Shown: positions 1 to 5,939, counted from the stretch's first letter. The stretch is DNA of 5,939 bases from Bacteroidales bacterium Bact_07 (GCA_001603415.1 LUYY01000016.1:1-5939), one strand, 5' to 3'. Notes: generated by a model not told the origin, from the letters alone. Translations and numbers: made by a program.

Positions 1-7
1 CGAGATT

Positions 8-55
8 AGTCAATAGAAACACAAAAAATATTTAATCAGACTGTTTCTATTGACT
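8..55. repeat. 14-bp perfect inverted repeat with 20-nt spacer
   Basis: The left arm AGTCAATAGAAACA (8-21) is the exact reverse complement of the right arm TGTTTCTATTGACT (42-55). The 20-nt spacer is A/T rich. Three further pairs (GAT at 4-6 with ATC at 57-59) extend the arms past a single mismatch. Neither strand has a clear T tract after the stem, so it is a poor match to an intrinsic terminator. A protein-binding site, the end of a mobile or repeated element, or an mRNA 3' structure for an upstream gene are all possible. The symmetry is certain; the function is not known. Confidence 0.7.
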
Positions 56-91
56 TATCGAGGTAATCCCAACTTACCAAAATCTATTTTG

Positions 92-113
92 TCAATTGAT
101 TTTTTTCAATTGA
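92..113. repeat. Paired TCAATTGA palindromes
   Basis: The 8-base palindrome TCAATTGA occurs at 92-99 and again at 106-113, separated by six T residues (start-to-start distance 14 bases). Because each copy is its own reverse complement, the pair is both a direct and an inverted repeat and could fold into a hairpin with a T-only loop. GTCAAT/ATTGAC also occurs at 9-14 and 49-54, so the leader holds several related short sequences. Possible readings are an operator upstream of the glycosyltransferase cluster or chance in an A/T-rich region. Confidence 0.45.
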
Positions 114-202
114 AGTAATTCCTCTAAAAATGTTTCTCCATCCCCATTTAATTGGGCCGGATGAACTTGATAATTCATGGCACCTGGGATAAAGTGATGC
201 CA

Positions 203-234
203 TTTGCCGGAATTGCATAATCTATCTATCTTTA
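203..234 (+). promoter_or_regulatory. Bacteroidota-type promoter candidate for the glycosyltransferase cluster
   Basis: TTTG at 203-206 and TATCTTTA at 227-234 are separated by 20 bases. The known Bacteroidetes primary sigma-factor pattern is a TTG/TTTG -33 box and a TAnnTTTG -7 box, so the downstream box matches at all but the final G. The predicted transcript start would lie only a few bases before the ATG at 247, giving a very short leader. That is a reason for caution. Confidence 0.35.
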
Positions 235-246
235 ACAAAAAATTTC

Positions 247-1566
247 ATGGGCCAATTACCGCGCAAAAGGGTACTGATAGTAACATACTACTGGCCGCCA
301 TCGGGTGGTGTTGCTGTGCAGCGTTGGCTTAAGTTTGTAAAGTATCTGCGCGATTTTGGCTGGGAACCCATTGTTTATACCCCTGAGAATCCTGAAAACT
401 TCTACGACGACCAATCATTGCTAAAAGATATTCCAAGTAACATTGAGGTTATCAAACGGCCAATATGGGAACCCTACAACATCTACAAGTGGCTTACAGG
501 CCGCAAGGGCAAAAAGTTAGGGCTTGGCTTTGCCGACGATAGTGGTAAAAAAGGACTCGCCACACAGTTTACCATCTGGTTGCGGGGCAACCTTTTAATT
601 CCCGACCCACGTATTTTTTGGGTTCGCCCGTCAATAAGGTTTTTGAGAAGATATTTGAAAGAGAATCCAGTAGACGTAGTGGTAACAACTGGCCCGCCAC
701 ATTCCATGCATCTAATTGGTTTAGGGCTGAAAAAACGTTGCCAGTTGCCATGGCTTTCCGATTTCCGAGACCCTTGGACAAACATCGATTTTTACCATGA
801 ACTTAGGCTTACCAAACTTGCCGATTGGTATCACCATAAACTTGAGCGGGAGGTTATACAAACTGCCGACTGCGTGCTAGTGGTATCGCAGCAGATGAAG
901 CAAGATTTTAGCGATTTGGGAGGAAGGAATCTTTGGGTTCTAACCAATGGCTTTGATTCCGATGATATTTCCAATGGCGAGACTCAAAGTGATAACGATA
1001 ATAGCTTTTCCATTTGTTATGTTGGGACGATGAATGCCGCTCGGAACCCAATTGTTCTATGGCAAGCATTAAGCAAGATGTGCTCAACAAGCAAAGAGTT
1101 TGCCCAAAAACTCAAAATCGTAATGGCTGGCCAAATCGATATTTCGGTAACCAATACCATAAAATCGCTAAACCTTGAAGGGAATTTTGAATACCTTGGA
1201 TTACTACCCCATGACAAGGCGCTGGAATTGCAAAAAAGTTCCCAAGTCCTTCTGCTGGTTGTTAACAATACTCCAAACGCAAAGGGCATTGTTACAGGCA
1301 AGTTTTTTGAATACCTTGCCGTAGGCAAACGAATTCTTGCCATAGGCCCAACCGATGGCGATTTGGCTGAAATCATACGCGAAACCGGCTCAGGCGATGT
1401 GATTGGTTACGATGATGTTGATAGCGCTATTCAAACACTTACCCAGTATTTCAACCTTTTTGAACAGGGCAAATTGGATCCTGAACCCAAAGGTATTGAA
1501 AAATACTCCCGCAAGGCTCTAACAGGCAGGTTAGCCGAAATTCTAAATCAAATCACCAATGAGTAA
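247..1566 (+). CDS. GT4-like (GT-B fold) glycosyltransferase
   Basis: Predicted cytoplasmic or membrane-peripheral glycosyltransferase that moves a sugar from a nucleotide donor to a growing surface glycan. The 439 residues show the two-domain GT-B layout. The N-terminal acceptor domain begins with a beta strand and glycine loop, VLIVTYYWPPSGGVAVQRW (9-27), with TGPPHS (148-153) and DFRDPW (172-177) further on. A TNGFD linker (233-237) leads to the C-terminal donor domain, which starts SICYVGTM (255-262). The donor site holds GKFFEYLAVGKRILAIGP (351-368), where E355 fits the first glutamate of the family's EX7E-type motif, followed by GDLAEII (371-377). There are no membrane spans. The start is the first ATG, with no other Met near the N-terminus. 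The gene overlaps the epimerase by 8 bases, so the two are probably co-translated. Donor and acceptor cannot be told from the sequence. Confidence 0.9.
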   Translation: MGQLPRKRVLIVTYYWPPSGGVAVQRWLKFVKYLRDFGWEPIVYTPENPENFYDDQSLLKDIPSNIEVIKRPIWEPYNIYKWLTGRKGKKLGLGFADDSGKKGLATQFTIWLRGNLLIPDPRIFWVRPSIRFLRRYLKENPVDVVVTTGPPHSMHLIGLGLKKRCQLPWLSDFRDPWTNIDFYHELRLTKLADWYHHKLEREVIQTADCVLVVSQQMKQDFSDLGGRNLWVLTNGFDSDDISNGETQSDNDNSFSICYVGTMNAARNPIVLWQALSKMCSTSKEFAQKLKIVMAGQIDISVTNTIKSLNLEGNFEYLGLLPHDKALELQKSSQVLLLVVNNTPNAKGIVTGKFFEYLAVGKRILAIGPTDGDLAEIIRETGSGDVIGYDDVDSAIQTLTQYFNLFEQGKLDPEPKGIEKYSRKALTGRLAEILNQITNE

Positions 1567-2641
1567 AAAGGGAATACTTACAGTTCTGGGGGCACGCCCA
1601 CAGTTTGTTAAGGCGGCGGCTGTTAGCCGACAACTGCAGGCATTTGGAATACCCGAAGCAATAGTTCACACCGGCCAACATTTCGATGAAAACATGTCGG
1701 ATGTGTTTTTTAGGGAGATGAGCATTCCGACCCCAGCGTATAACCTGAATGTCAATAGTCTTAACCATGGCGCAATGACCGGGCGAATGCTTGAGCAGGT
1801 TGAGAACATTATTCTCAAGGAAAACCCCGCTGCCGTTATGGTTTACGGCGACACCAACTCAACATTAGCGGGAGCACTTGCAGCAGTAAAACTTCATGTG
1901 CGCGTTATTCATGTTGAGGCCGGTTTACGTTCGTTTAATATGGCCATGCCCGAAGAAGTAAACCGAATACTTACCGACCGCATATCAAACCTTCTGTTTT
2001 GCCCAACCGATGCAGCGGTTGCAAACCTTAAAGCCGAAGGCTTTGATGGGTTTAAGGCACAAATTGTGAAGTGTGGCGATGTGATGCAGGATGCAGCCTA
2101 TTTTTACCTCGACAAAGCAAAACGTGAATCAAAAATATTAAACGAGCTTTCGCTCAGCAATGACTTTGTTTTAGCAACCATTCACAGGCAGGAGAACACC
2201 GATGATCCAACAAACCTTAAAAACATTATTGATGGGCTGAATAGGATTAACCGTGAAATACGAGTTGTGGTTCCATTGCATCCAAGAACCAGGAAAATAC
2301 TTGAGCAAATAGGAATTTCCCCTGAGTTTACCGTTATTAATCCTGTTGGGTATTTTGATATGCTCATGCTCATTAGCAACAGCAAACTGGTGATGACCGA
2401 TAGCGGAGGGCTGCAAAAGGAAGCATTCTTTTTCGGGAAACACTGTATTACCCTACGCGAGCAAACCGAATGGGTTGAACTGGTTGAACATGGTTTTAAT
2501 CGTTTAGCAGGCGCTAATGCCGATGTTATTTACAACGCCTTTTACGAAATGGTAAACAAAAAATCGAACTTCGATATCGATTTATATGGCAATGGTAAAG
2601 CATCGGAACGAATTGCCGATTACCTCAAGCAATGGCTTTAA
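1559..2641 (+). CDS. wecB: Non-hydrolysing UDP-N-acetylglucosamine 2-epimerase family (WecB/WbpI type)
   Basis: Cytoplasmic enzyme that inverts C2 of a UDP-HexNAc sugar (UDP-GlcNAc to UDP-ManNAc in WecB), supplying a precursor for a surface polysaccharide. Its 360 residues match the usual length and are full length. Motifs run in order: GARPQFVKA (11-19), HTGQHFDENMS (37-47), YGDTNSTLAGALAA (96-109), HVEAGLRSFNM (118-128), PEEVNR (131-136), TIHRQENTDDP (207-217), PLHPRTRK (239-246), MTDSGGLQKEAFFFGK (279-294) and REQTEWVELVEHG (300-312). By alignment from memory with E. coli WecB, the acid/base residues D95, E117, E131 and H213 correspond to D98, E120, E132 and H209, so the active site is intact. 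The HFDENMS, SFNM and REQTEWVELVE segments look more like WbpI, the UDP-2,3-diacetamido-glucuronate 2-epimerase, so the exact substrate is open. The neighbouring glycosyltransferase supports a polysaccharide role. Confidence 0.93.
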   Translation: MSKKGILTVLGARPQFVKAAAVSRQLQAFGIPEAIVHTGQHFDENMSDVFFREMSIPTPAYNLNVNSLNHGAMTGRMLEQVENIILKENPAAVMVYGDTNSTLAGALAAVKLHVRVIHVEAGLRSFNMAMPEEVNRILTDRISNLLFCPTDAAVANLKAEGFDGFKAQIVKCGDVMQDAAYFYLDKAKRESKILNELSLSNDFVLATIHRQENTDDPTNLKNIIDGLNRINREIRVVVPLHPRTRKILEQIGISPEFTVINPVGYFDMLMLISNSKLVMTDSGGLQKEAFFFGKHCITLREQTEWVELVEHGFNRLAGANADVIYNAFYEMVNKKSNFDIDLYGNGKASERIADYLKQWL

Positions 2642-3275
2642 AATTGTTTGGATAGCCCTTTTGTCCTTAGAACTATTACCAAACATTACAAAAGCACAGC
2701 GGTACATTGAAGCCTCTGGTGGGGGCGTTTATAATGTACCAATGCCACTCAGTATTTATCAGGATGGAAGGCAAACCATTAGAATGACAGCCCAATTTGA
2801 ATCTGAGTCGTTCACCCTTCCGGTTTACTGGGATATAAAACTTGGAAGAACTGCTGGCCAAAGAATCTTTGAGGCCGAACTAATTCACCATAAGCTTTAC
2901 CTGAAAAACACCAATTCCGATGTTCAAAAGTTTAACATATCGCACGGATTCAACATGTTGATTTTCAGCTATGGCATTGTGAAACACCACTACCGGTATA
3001 AATTAGGGTTAGGACTTGTAATTGCTCATCCAGAATCCGAAATCAGTGGGCTTGAATTCGGAAACTCAACCGATGACTGGGATATGGGTTACTACCTTAC
3101 CGGCCCTATCGTTTCGGCGGGCGTTGATCGTCAAATCAAACTATCAAAAATTATCTACCTGGCAATTGGGGCAAAAACAACCGTGGCATTTGCCAAAGTG
3201 CCTATCAACAGTGGCCATGCGAGGTTTGTGAATGTTGCAGGGCATCTGAATCTTGGCTTTGGGCTAAGGATTTAA
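2586..3275 (+). CDS. Small secreted protein, predicted outer-membrane beta-barrel
   Basis: No family is recognised. The N-terminal part holds a hydrophobic stretch, IVWIALLSLELL (20-31), and a likely signal peptidase I site after TKA (A37|Q38), typical of Bacteroidota exported proteins; there is no lipobox cysteine. The mature part is rich in alternating, glycine- and aromatic-containing strands, for example ASGGGVYNV (43-51), HYRYKLGLGLVIAH (135-148) and VAGHLNLGFGLRI (217-229). This suits a small outer-membrane barrel, as does the strand-like C-terminus. A notable segment is FEAELIHHKLYL (95-106). The start is uncertain: the in-frame ATGs at 2586 and 2592 lie inside the epimerase gene (56- or 50-base overlap), and there is no ATG after its stop. 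The only close alternatives are an ATT at 2643 or a TTG at 2658. Close linkage suggests the same transcript as the polysaccharide genes. Confidence 0.7.
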   Translation: MAMVKHRNELPITSSNGFKIVWIALLSLELLPNITKAQRYIEASGGGVYNVPMPLSIYQDGRQTIRMTAQFESESFTLPVYWDIKLGRTAGQRIFEAELIHHKLYLKNTNSDVQKFNISHGFNMLIFSYGIVKHHYRYKLGLGLVIAHPESEISGLEFGNSTDDWDMGYYLTGPIVSAGVDRQIKLSKIIYLAIGAKTTVAFAKVPINSGHARFVNVAGHLNLGFGLRI

Positions 3276-3301
3276 AAAATGCCGACCACAAAGGGTCGGC
3301 A
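3274..3301 (-). terminator. Intrinsic terminator between convergent genes
   Basis: TGCCGACC (3280-3287) and GGTCGGCA (3294-3301) form an 8-bp G/C-rich stem with a 6-base loop. Read on the minus strand, the stem is followed at once by six T residues (complement of 3274-3279), the classic shape for ending glnA transcription. On the plus strand there is no T tract, but the same stem lies directly after the beta-barrel gene's stop codon (3273-3275) and may also end or protect that transcript. Confidence 0.85.
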
Positions 3302-3322
3302 CTGATTCATTACTGATTACCG

Positions 3323-4828
3323 TTATGCTATATGCAAGAATTGGGCAACCAGCTTGGCAATCTCAGCATTGTTACCGTAAAGTTTTTCGCTTAATCCCTT
3401 ATCGTTATAGGCTTTAAGCTTAGCCACTATCGAATCGATCATTCCATGAGGGAATATACCGTCCTTTTCAAACTTTTGCCTTTTGGCTTCGAGGGCTTCG
3501 GCCGATTCCCAACACGATGCAGGTAACTGCTTTAAGCTGGCAAGACGATCCTTGAACTCAGGTTTAAAAATGTTGACATCAACATAGAGTTTCTCAGCCA
3601 ATTCAAGGGCATCGGGACGACGAATGCCATCGAGCGCAGCAACAATAAGGCCAGCAACGGTAAGGTAAGGGTTTGCCGAACCATCGGCAACACGGTACTC
3701 AACGGTTTGCTTGCTTTCCCTCTTGGGATACTCGCTACAATCGCTCGGATTTGCGTGTTGAACCATGTGCTCAGCACCAATCCATCCAAGCGGCACGCGA
3801 ATAACAACCGAACGGTTCCGTTCGCCCCAGCAAATGTTAGTAGGCGCTTCCTGATGAGGAACAAGACGTAAATATGAGATGGGAATAGTATTGCCAAAAG
3901 CAGTAATGGCATCGGCTGCATCGAGAATACCGGCTACCATTTTCTTAGCAGTATCGCTTAGTTTACCATTTTCAACCATCATGTTCTTGCCGTCCTTTTC
4001 CACCATCATATGGAAATGCAAACCACTGCCTGCCTTGCCAACAGTGATTTTTGGAGCAAAACTAACATCTACACCATAACGGTAGCCAAGCATGCGTACA
4101 ATCCACTTGGCAATTATAAGCTGTTCAACTGCTTCCTCAGCGGGCATGGGTAGAAATTCAATCTCATGCTGTTCGTAAAGATGCTCGTCGGTCATAAAGC
4201 AACCCACCTCGGAATGGCCATACTTGACCTTACCTCCGGCACGTGCTATGAAGATAAGCGTTTCGCGCCTAAGGTTTTCCCACTTGGCAAAGGGCTCCGA
4301 TGCATGGTACCCTTTTTGATCTATGCCGGGGTAAAAATCTTCACGTTCGCTTATCACGTAGTATTCAAGTTCGGCAAGCGCCTTAAAGATCATGCCGGTT
4401 TCCTTCTTGAAAAGGTCATGTGCCTTACGGAGAACATTCTCAGGAGCGCTTTCAAGGGGTTTACCGGTGCTATCGTAGAACGAACAGAGTATATCGATGG
4501 TTGGCACATCGGCAAACGGATTTACAAAGGCTGTCCGGTATCGGGGAATAACATACAGGTCGCTACTACCGGCCTCGATGAACGAGAACAGGCTACTTCC
4601 GTCAACCCTCTCGCCAGCCGATAGGATAGAATCGAGGTGATCTTTTGACGATAATACAAAGTTTAAAGTTTTGAGTTTCCCGTCCTCGGCCACATAGCGG
4701 AAGTTAACCATCTCGATGTTATTCTCCTCGCAGTAACGAATGATGTCGTTTTTGGTAAACTCCGATGCGGGTTTCTTCAGATAGCGAACCAAATCATTGG
4801 GGTTCATCAGGATTTCAGAATCGTTCAT
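3323..4828 (-). CDS. glnA: Glutamine synthetase, type I
   Basis: Cytoplasmic enzyme that joins ammonia to glutamate using ATP, the main route of nitrogen assimilation. In type I enzymes it works as a double ring of twelve subunits. The 501 residues carry the whole fold: an N-terminal beta-grasp domain ending near DGSS (76-79), then the catalytic barrel. Metal and substrate residues are visible: E153 and E155 in ELEYY, E207 in HSEVG, E222 in EQHEIEF, H271 in GSGLHFHM (267-274), E327 in HQEAP, R339 and R344 in RNRSVVIRVP (337-346), and R379 in VEYRVADGSANPYL (376-389). About seven extra residues lie between E207 and E222 compared with E. coli. Y415 in EKLYVD falls where the adenylylated tyrosine sits in E. 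coli, but the NLYDLPPEE context is missing. The start is the first ATG; M8 is an alternative. It appears to be transcribed alone, with a terminator at its 3' end. Confidence 0.95.
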   Translation of the reverse strand: MNDSEILMNPNDLVRYLKKPASEFTKNDIIRYCEENNIEMVNFRYVAEDGKLKTLNFVLSSKDHLDSILSAGERVDGSSLFSFIEAGSSDLYVIPRYRTAFVNPFADVPTIDILCSFYDSTGKPLESAPENVLRKAHDLFKKETGMIFKALAELEYYVISEREDFYPGIDQKGYHASEPFAKWENLRRETLIFIARAGGKVKYGHSEVGCFMTDEHLYEQHEIEFLPMPAEEAVEQLIIAKWIVRMLGYRYGVDVSFAPKITVGKAGSGLHFHMMVEKDGKNMMVENGKLSDTAKKMVAGILDAADAITAFGNTIPISYLRLVPHQEAPTNICWGERNRSVVIRVPLGWIGAEHMVQHANPSDCSEYPKRESKQTVEYRVADGSANPYLTVAGLIVAALDGIRRPDALELAEKLYVDVNIFKPEFKDRLASLKQLPASCWESAEALEAKRQKFEKDGIFPHGMIDSIVAKLKAYNDKGLSEKLYGNNAEIAKLVAQFLHIA

Positions 4829-4852
4829 GAGTCCCTACATTTTAAATTTTGT

Positions 4853-4860
4853 CAAAACTA
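4853..4860 (-). promoter_or_regulatory. Candidate -7 promoter box for glnA
   Basis: Read on the minus strand, these bases are TAGTTTTG, a full match to the Bacteroidetes -7 consensus TAnnTTTG. They lie 24 bases upstream of the glnA ATG, giving a predicted leader of about 15-20 bases. No clear TTG -33 box lies at the expected distance, so the site is plausible but incomplete. No sigma-54 (GG-N10-GC) site was noticed here. Confidence 0.35.
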
Positions 4861-5144
4861 CAAAATCAATCGACACTGCATTCGTTTGCAGCTATGTTTA
4901 TCAACATCATTTTATAGCATTTTCCCTTATTGCAGAATTATTTTCAGGAATAGGTGAACACTCTAGATGAATTTTCTAAAGCCAAAGGCTTTATCTTGAT
5001 ATTTTTCCATCAAATATGAGGTTGAAGCTGATTTGAATTAGTTGGGCGATTTGCCATACCGGAGAGTCTTCCCCATCGTTCATAAAAGTTTTAAGGCATT
5101 GAAGCTAAAGGAGGCTAAAAACATTTGTATAATTGCCCGTGAAC

Positions 5145-5176
5145 TTGAATGAGAGGAAGAAAATTTCTTTAATTTG
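5145..5176 (+). promoter_or_regulatory. Promoter candidate for the downstream secreted protein
   Basis: TTG at 5145-5147 and TAATTTG at 5170-5176 are 22 bases apart. The downstream box fits the Bacteroidetes pattern TAnnTTTG with one spacer base fewer. A transcript beginning a few bases later would have a leader of about 30 bases before the ATG at 5217. That fits the downstream start better than a TTG at 5133, which would precede the promoter. Confidence 0.35.
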
Positions 5177-5216
5177 CACTCTTAACTACTCCAATGAGAG
5201 TTCAAAAAAATTTGGC

Positions 5217-5816
5217 ATGAAATATAAGCCTTTACCCATATTCGCAGTTGTCCTGATTACGGTATTGTCAATTAATACTTTATCTGCCCAGCAGAAGCGA
5301 ACAAACTGGTTGCAGGGAAAAAACGAATACACAGGCCGCTGGCGAGTTGGGGTTGGTGCCGATATTGTTGAGCCAACAGGCGTTGATATTCAATTTTACC
5401 GTTTGAGCAAAATCTGCACAAGCGACTTTTCCATTAACAAAAAAATAGCCATTGGCATTTGGGTAGGCAAGGAAGGATTGCTCCTAAACTCCCTTATCGA
5501 TAAGCAAAACACTACAATTTGGGAAAAAGGAAGTTTCCGCTATGGAATAGATGCCAAGTTTTACCTACCCATAGCGCTTAACCCATACTTTGGTTTTGGA
5601 ATTGAAGGCGGAAATAGGACTTTGGATAACGAGAACTCTTTTTCACCCGATTTTATTGCACGCATTGGGATTGAGCAGAAAGTTGCTGGCATTAAGCTAT
5701 CAACCAGATCGGCCCTAAATATTACCTTTTTTGTGGATGGGAAGCTAAATAAATGCTTAAATGCCGATTTCATGTATATTATGCCCGGTTTAGGGCTGCG
5801 GTTTCACTGGATTTAG
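5217..5816 (+). CDS. Secreted protein, predicted outer-membrane beta-barrel
   Basis: No family is recognised with confidence. With the start at ATG 5217 the product has 199 residues and a textbook signal peptide: MKYK, a hydrophobic core PIFAVVLITVLSI, and a signal peptidase I site after LSA (A24|Q25). The frame is open back to a TTG at 5133, but that would put 28 polar residues before the signal peptide, so 5217 is preferred; an A-rich run just before it is typical of Bacteroidota starts. The mature part alternates glycine/aromatic strands such as RVGVGADIVEP (43-53), FRYGIDAKFYLPI (107-119) and NPYFGFGIEGGN (122-133). It ends MPGLGLRFHWI, an outer-membrane barrel-like last strand with aromatic residues. 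It is probably an integral outer-membrane protein of unknown role, transcribed alone. It shows no clear similarity to the other barrel protein in the window. Confidence 0.75.
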   Translation: MKYKPLPIFAVVLITVLSINTLSAQQKRTNWLQGKNEYTGRWRVGVGADIVEPTGVDIQFYRLSKICTSDFSINKKIAIGIWVGKEGLLLNSLIDKQNTTIWEKGSFRYGIDAKFYLPIALNPYFGFGIEGGNRTLDNENSFSPDFIARIGIEQKVAGIKLSTRSALNITFFVDGKLNKCLNADFMYIMPGLGLRFHWI

Positions 5817-5880
5817 CCAATTGAGCCGGATAAAATAAATTGTATTTCTATTTCGATAGCAATTATGTTTGTTGGCGCAA

Positions 5881-5915
5881 ATAAAAATCGCACCCGGTAC
5901 TCCCCGAGTGCGATT
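5881..5915 (-). terminator. Hairpin terminator, strongest on the minus strand
   Basis: AATCGCAC (5886-5893) pairs with GTGCGATT (5908-5915), and inner C/G pairs can extend the stem past one bulge. On the minus strand the stem runs into TTTTTATTTG (complement of 5887-5878), a good intrinsic terminator tail. On the plus strand it is followed by the weaker ATTATTGTTTAT, so it may also end transcription of the secreted-protein gene. The minus-strand tail implies a convergent gene to the right of the window. Confidence 0.75.
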
Positions 5916-5939
5916 ATTGTTTATGGATAAATATTAAAC

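Larger units (their letters stand above)
92..238 (-). other. Protein-like small reading frame (possible gene remnant)
   Basis: This minus-strand frame is open from a TTG at 238 (48 residues), with an internal ATG at 178 (28 residues), and ends at TGA 94-92. The peptide reads like a protein C-terminus, with segments such as KWHHFIPGAMNYQVHPAQ followed by a short amphipathic helix ETFLEELLQLKK. It ends just after a run of seven A residues. Dropping one A would continue the frame to a TAA at 57-55, at the edge of the inverted repeat. A second minus-strand frame (218-84, 44 residues) overlaps it. No family is recognised. It may be a decayed gene end or a chance frame, and it also overlaps the predicted promoter of the downstream cluster. 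Confidence 0.15.
4829..5216. other. Intergenic region between divergent genes
   Basis: These 388 bases separate glnA (leftward) from the secreted-protein gene (rightward). They hold promoter-like boxes for each gene near its start. Also visible are a small hairpin AAAGCC-aaa-GGCTTT (4978-4992) and a 5-bp inverted repeat CTGCA/TGCAG (4876-4891). From about 4990 to 5152 there are protein-like short frames on both strands: minus 5083-4991 (30 residues, from ATG) and plus 5042-5152 (36 codons, starting after a TAG). None resembles a known family, and they may be remnants of a lost gene. AAAGGAGG at 5107-5114 looks like a Shine-Dalgarno site but has no suitable start after it. No tRNA or other known RNA was seen. 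Confidence 0.6.

Noticed and set aside
8..55. Invertible promoter flanked by inverted repeats, as in Bacteroides capsule loci
   Set aside because: The spacer between the arms is only 20 bases, too short to hold a promoter, and no recombinase gene is in the window.
179..206. TGGCAC followed by TTGC, resembling a sigma-54 promoter
   Set aside because: The required GG-N10-GC spacing is absent; the TTTGCC element lies too far downstream.
1017..1376. 119-residue minus-strand open frame inside the glycosyltransferase gene
   Set aside because: It is antisense to the conserved donor-binding domain and has no recognisable domain or start context.
3532..3921. 129-residue minus-strand frame overlapping glnA in another phase
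   Set aside because: It lies wholly inside the glnA coding region, whose frame carries all the known motifs; this frame is a shadow.
4166..4624. 152-residue plus-strand open frame inside glnA
   Set aside because: It is fully antisense to the conserved catalytic part of glutamine synthetase and has no family-like motifs. It is a by-product of codon use on the other strand.
5107..5114. AAAGGAGG as a ribosome binding site
   Set aside because: The nearest candidate starts are either followed at once by a stop (TTG 5125) or 18 or more bases away (TTG 5133, GTG 5139), and this phylum seldom relies on such sites.

Overview
The window looks like part of a Bacteroidota (Bacteroidetes) chromosome, most likely from the Bacteroidales/Marinilabiliales side. 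Four things suggest this: secreted proteins whose signal peptides end in A|Q (LSAQ, TKAQ); almost no Shine-Dalgarno sites but A-rich start regions; promoter-like sequences of the TTG / TAnnTTTG type; and a roughly 500-residue type I glutamine synthetase of the form common in this phylum. The base composition is moderate, judged by eye. No RNA gene, CRISPR array or intact insertion sequence was found.

Left part (1-3275, + strand): a leader region of about 245 bases carries an inverted repeat and a pair of AATT-centred palindromes. It is followed by a tight three-gene cluster: a GT4-like glycosyltransferase, a non-hydrolysing UDP-HexNAc 2-epimerase (WecB/WbpI family) and a small predicted outer-membrane beta-barrel protein. 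The first two genes overlap by 8 bases. The third either overlaps the epimerase by about 56 bases or starts at a non-ATG codon right after it. The first two are typical of O-antigen, capsule or exopolysaccharide synthesis: the epimerase makes a ManNAc-type nucleotide sugar and the transferase adds a sugar to the growing glycan. The beta-barrel protein's role is unknown.

Middle (3274-4860, - strand): glutamine synthetase (glnA) is convergent with this cluster. A strong hairpin with a T tail on the minus strand lies between them and probably ends both transcripts. Ammonia assimilation is housekeeping metabolism and has no evident link to the polysaccharide genes.

Right part (4829-5939): a gene-poor stretch of 388 bases lies between glnA and a second, divergent small secreted protein that is probably also an outer-membrane beta-barrel. 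It has promoter-like sequences for both genes. The window closes with a hairpin whose T tract is on the minus strand, which suggests a convergent gene beyond the right edge.

Most of the window is ordinary. The points most worth a second look are the WbpI-like character of the epimerase, the unusual start of the gene inside its 3' end, the non-canonical adenylylation region of glutamine synthetase, and the palindromes and protein-like small reading frames in the two intergenic stretches. No convincing new system was found.
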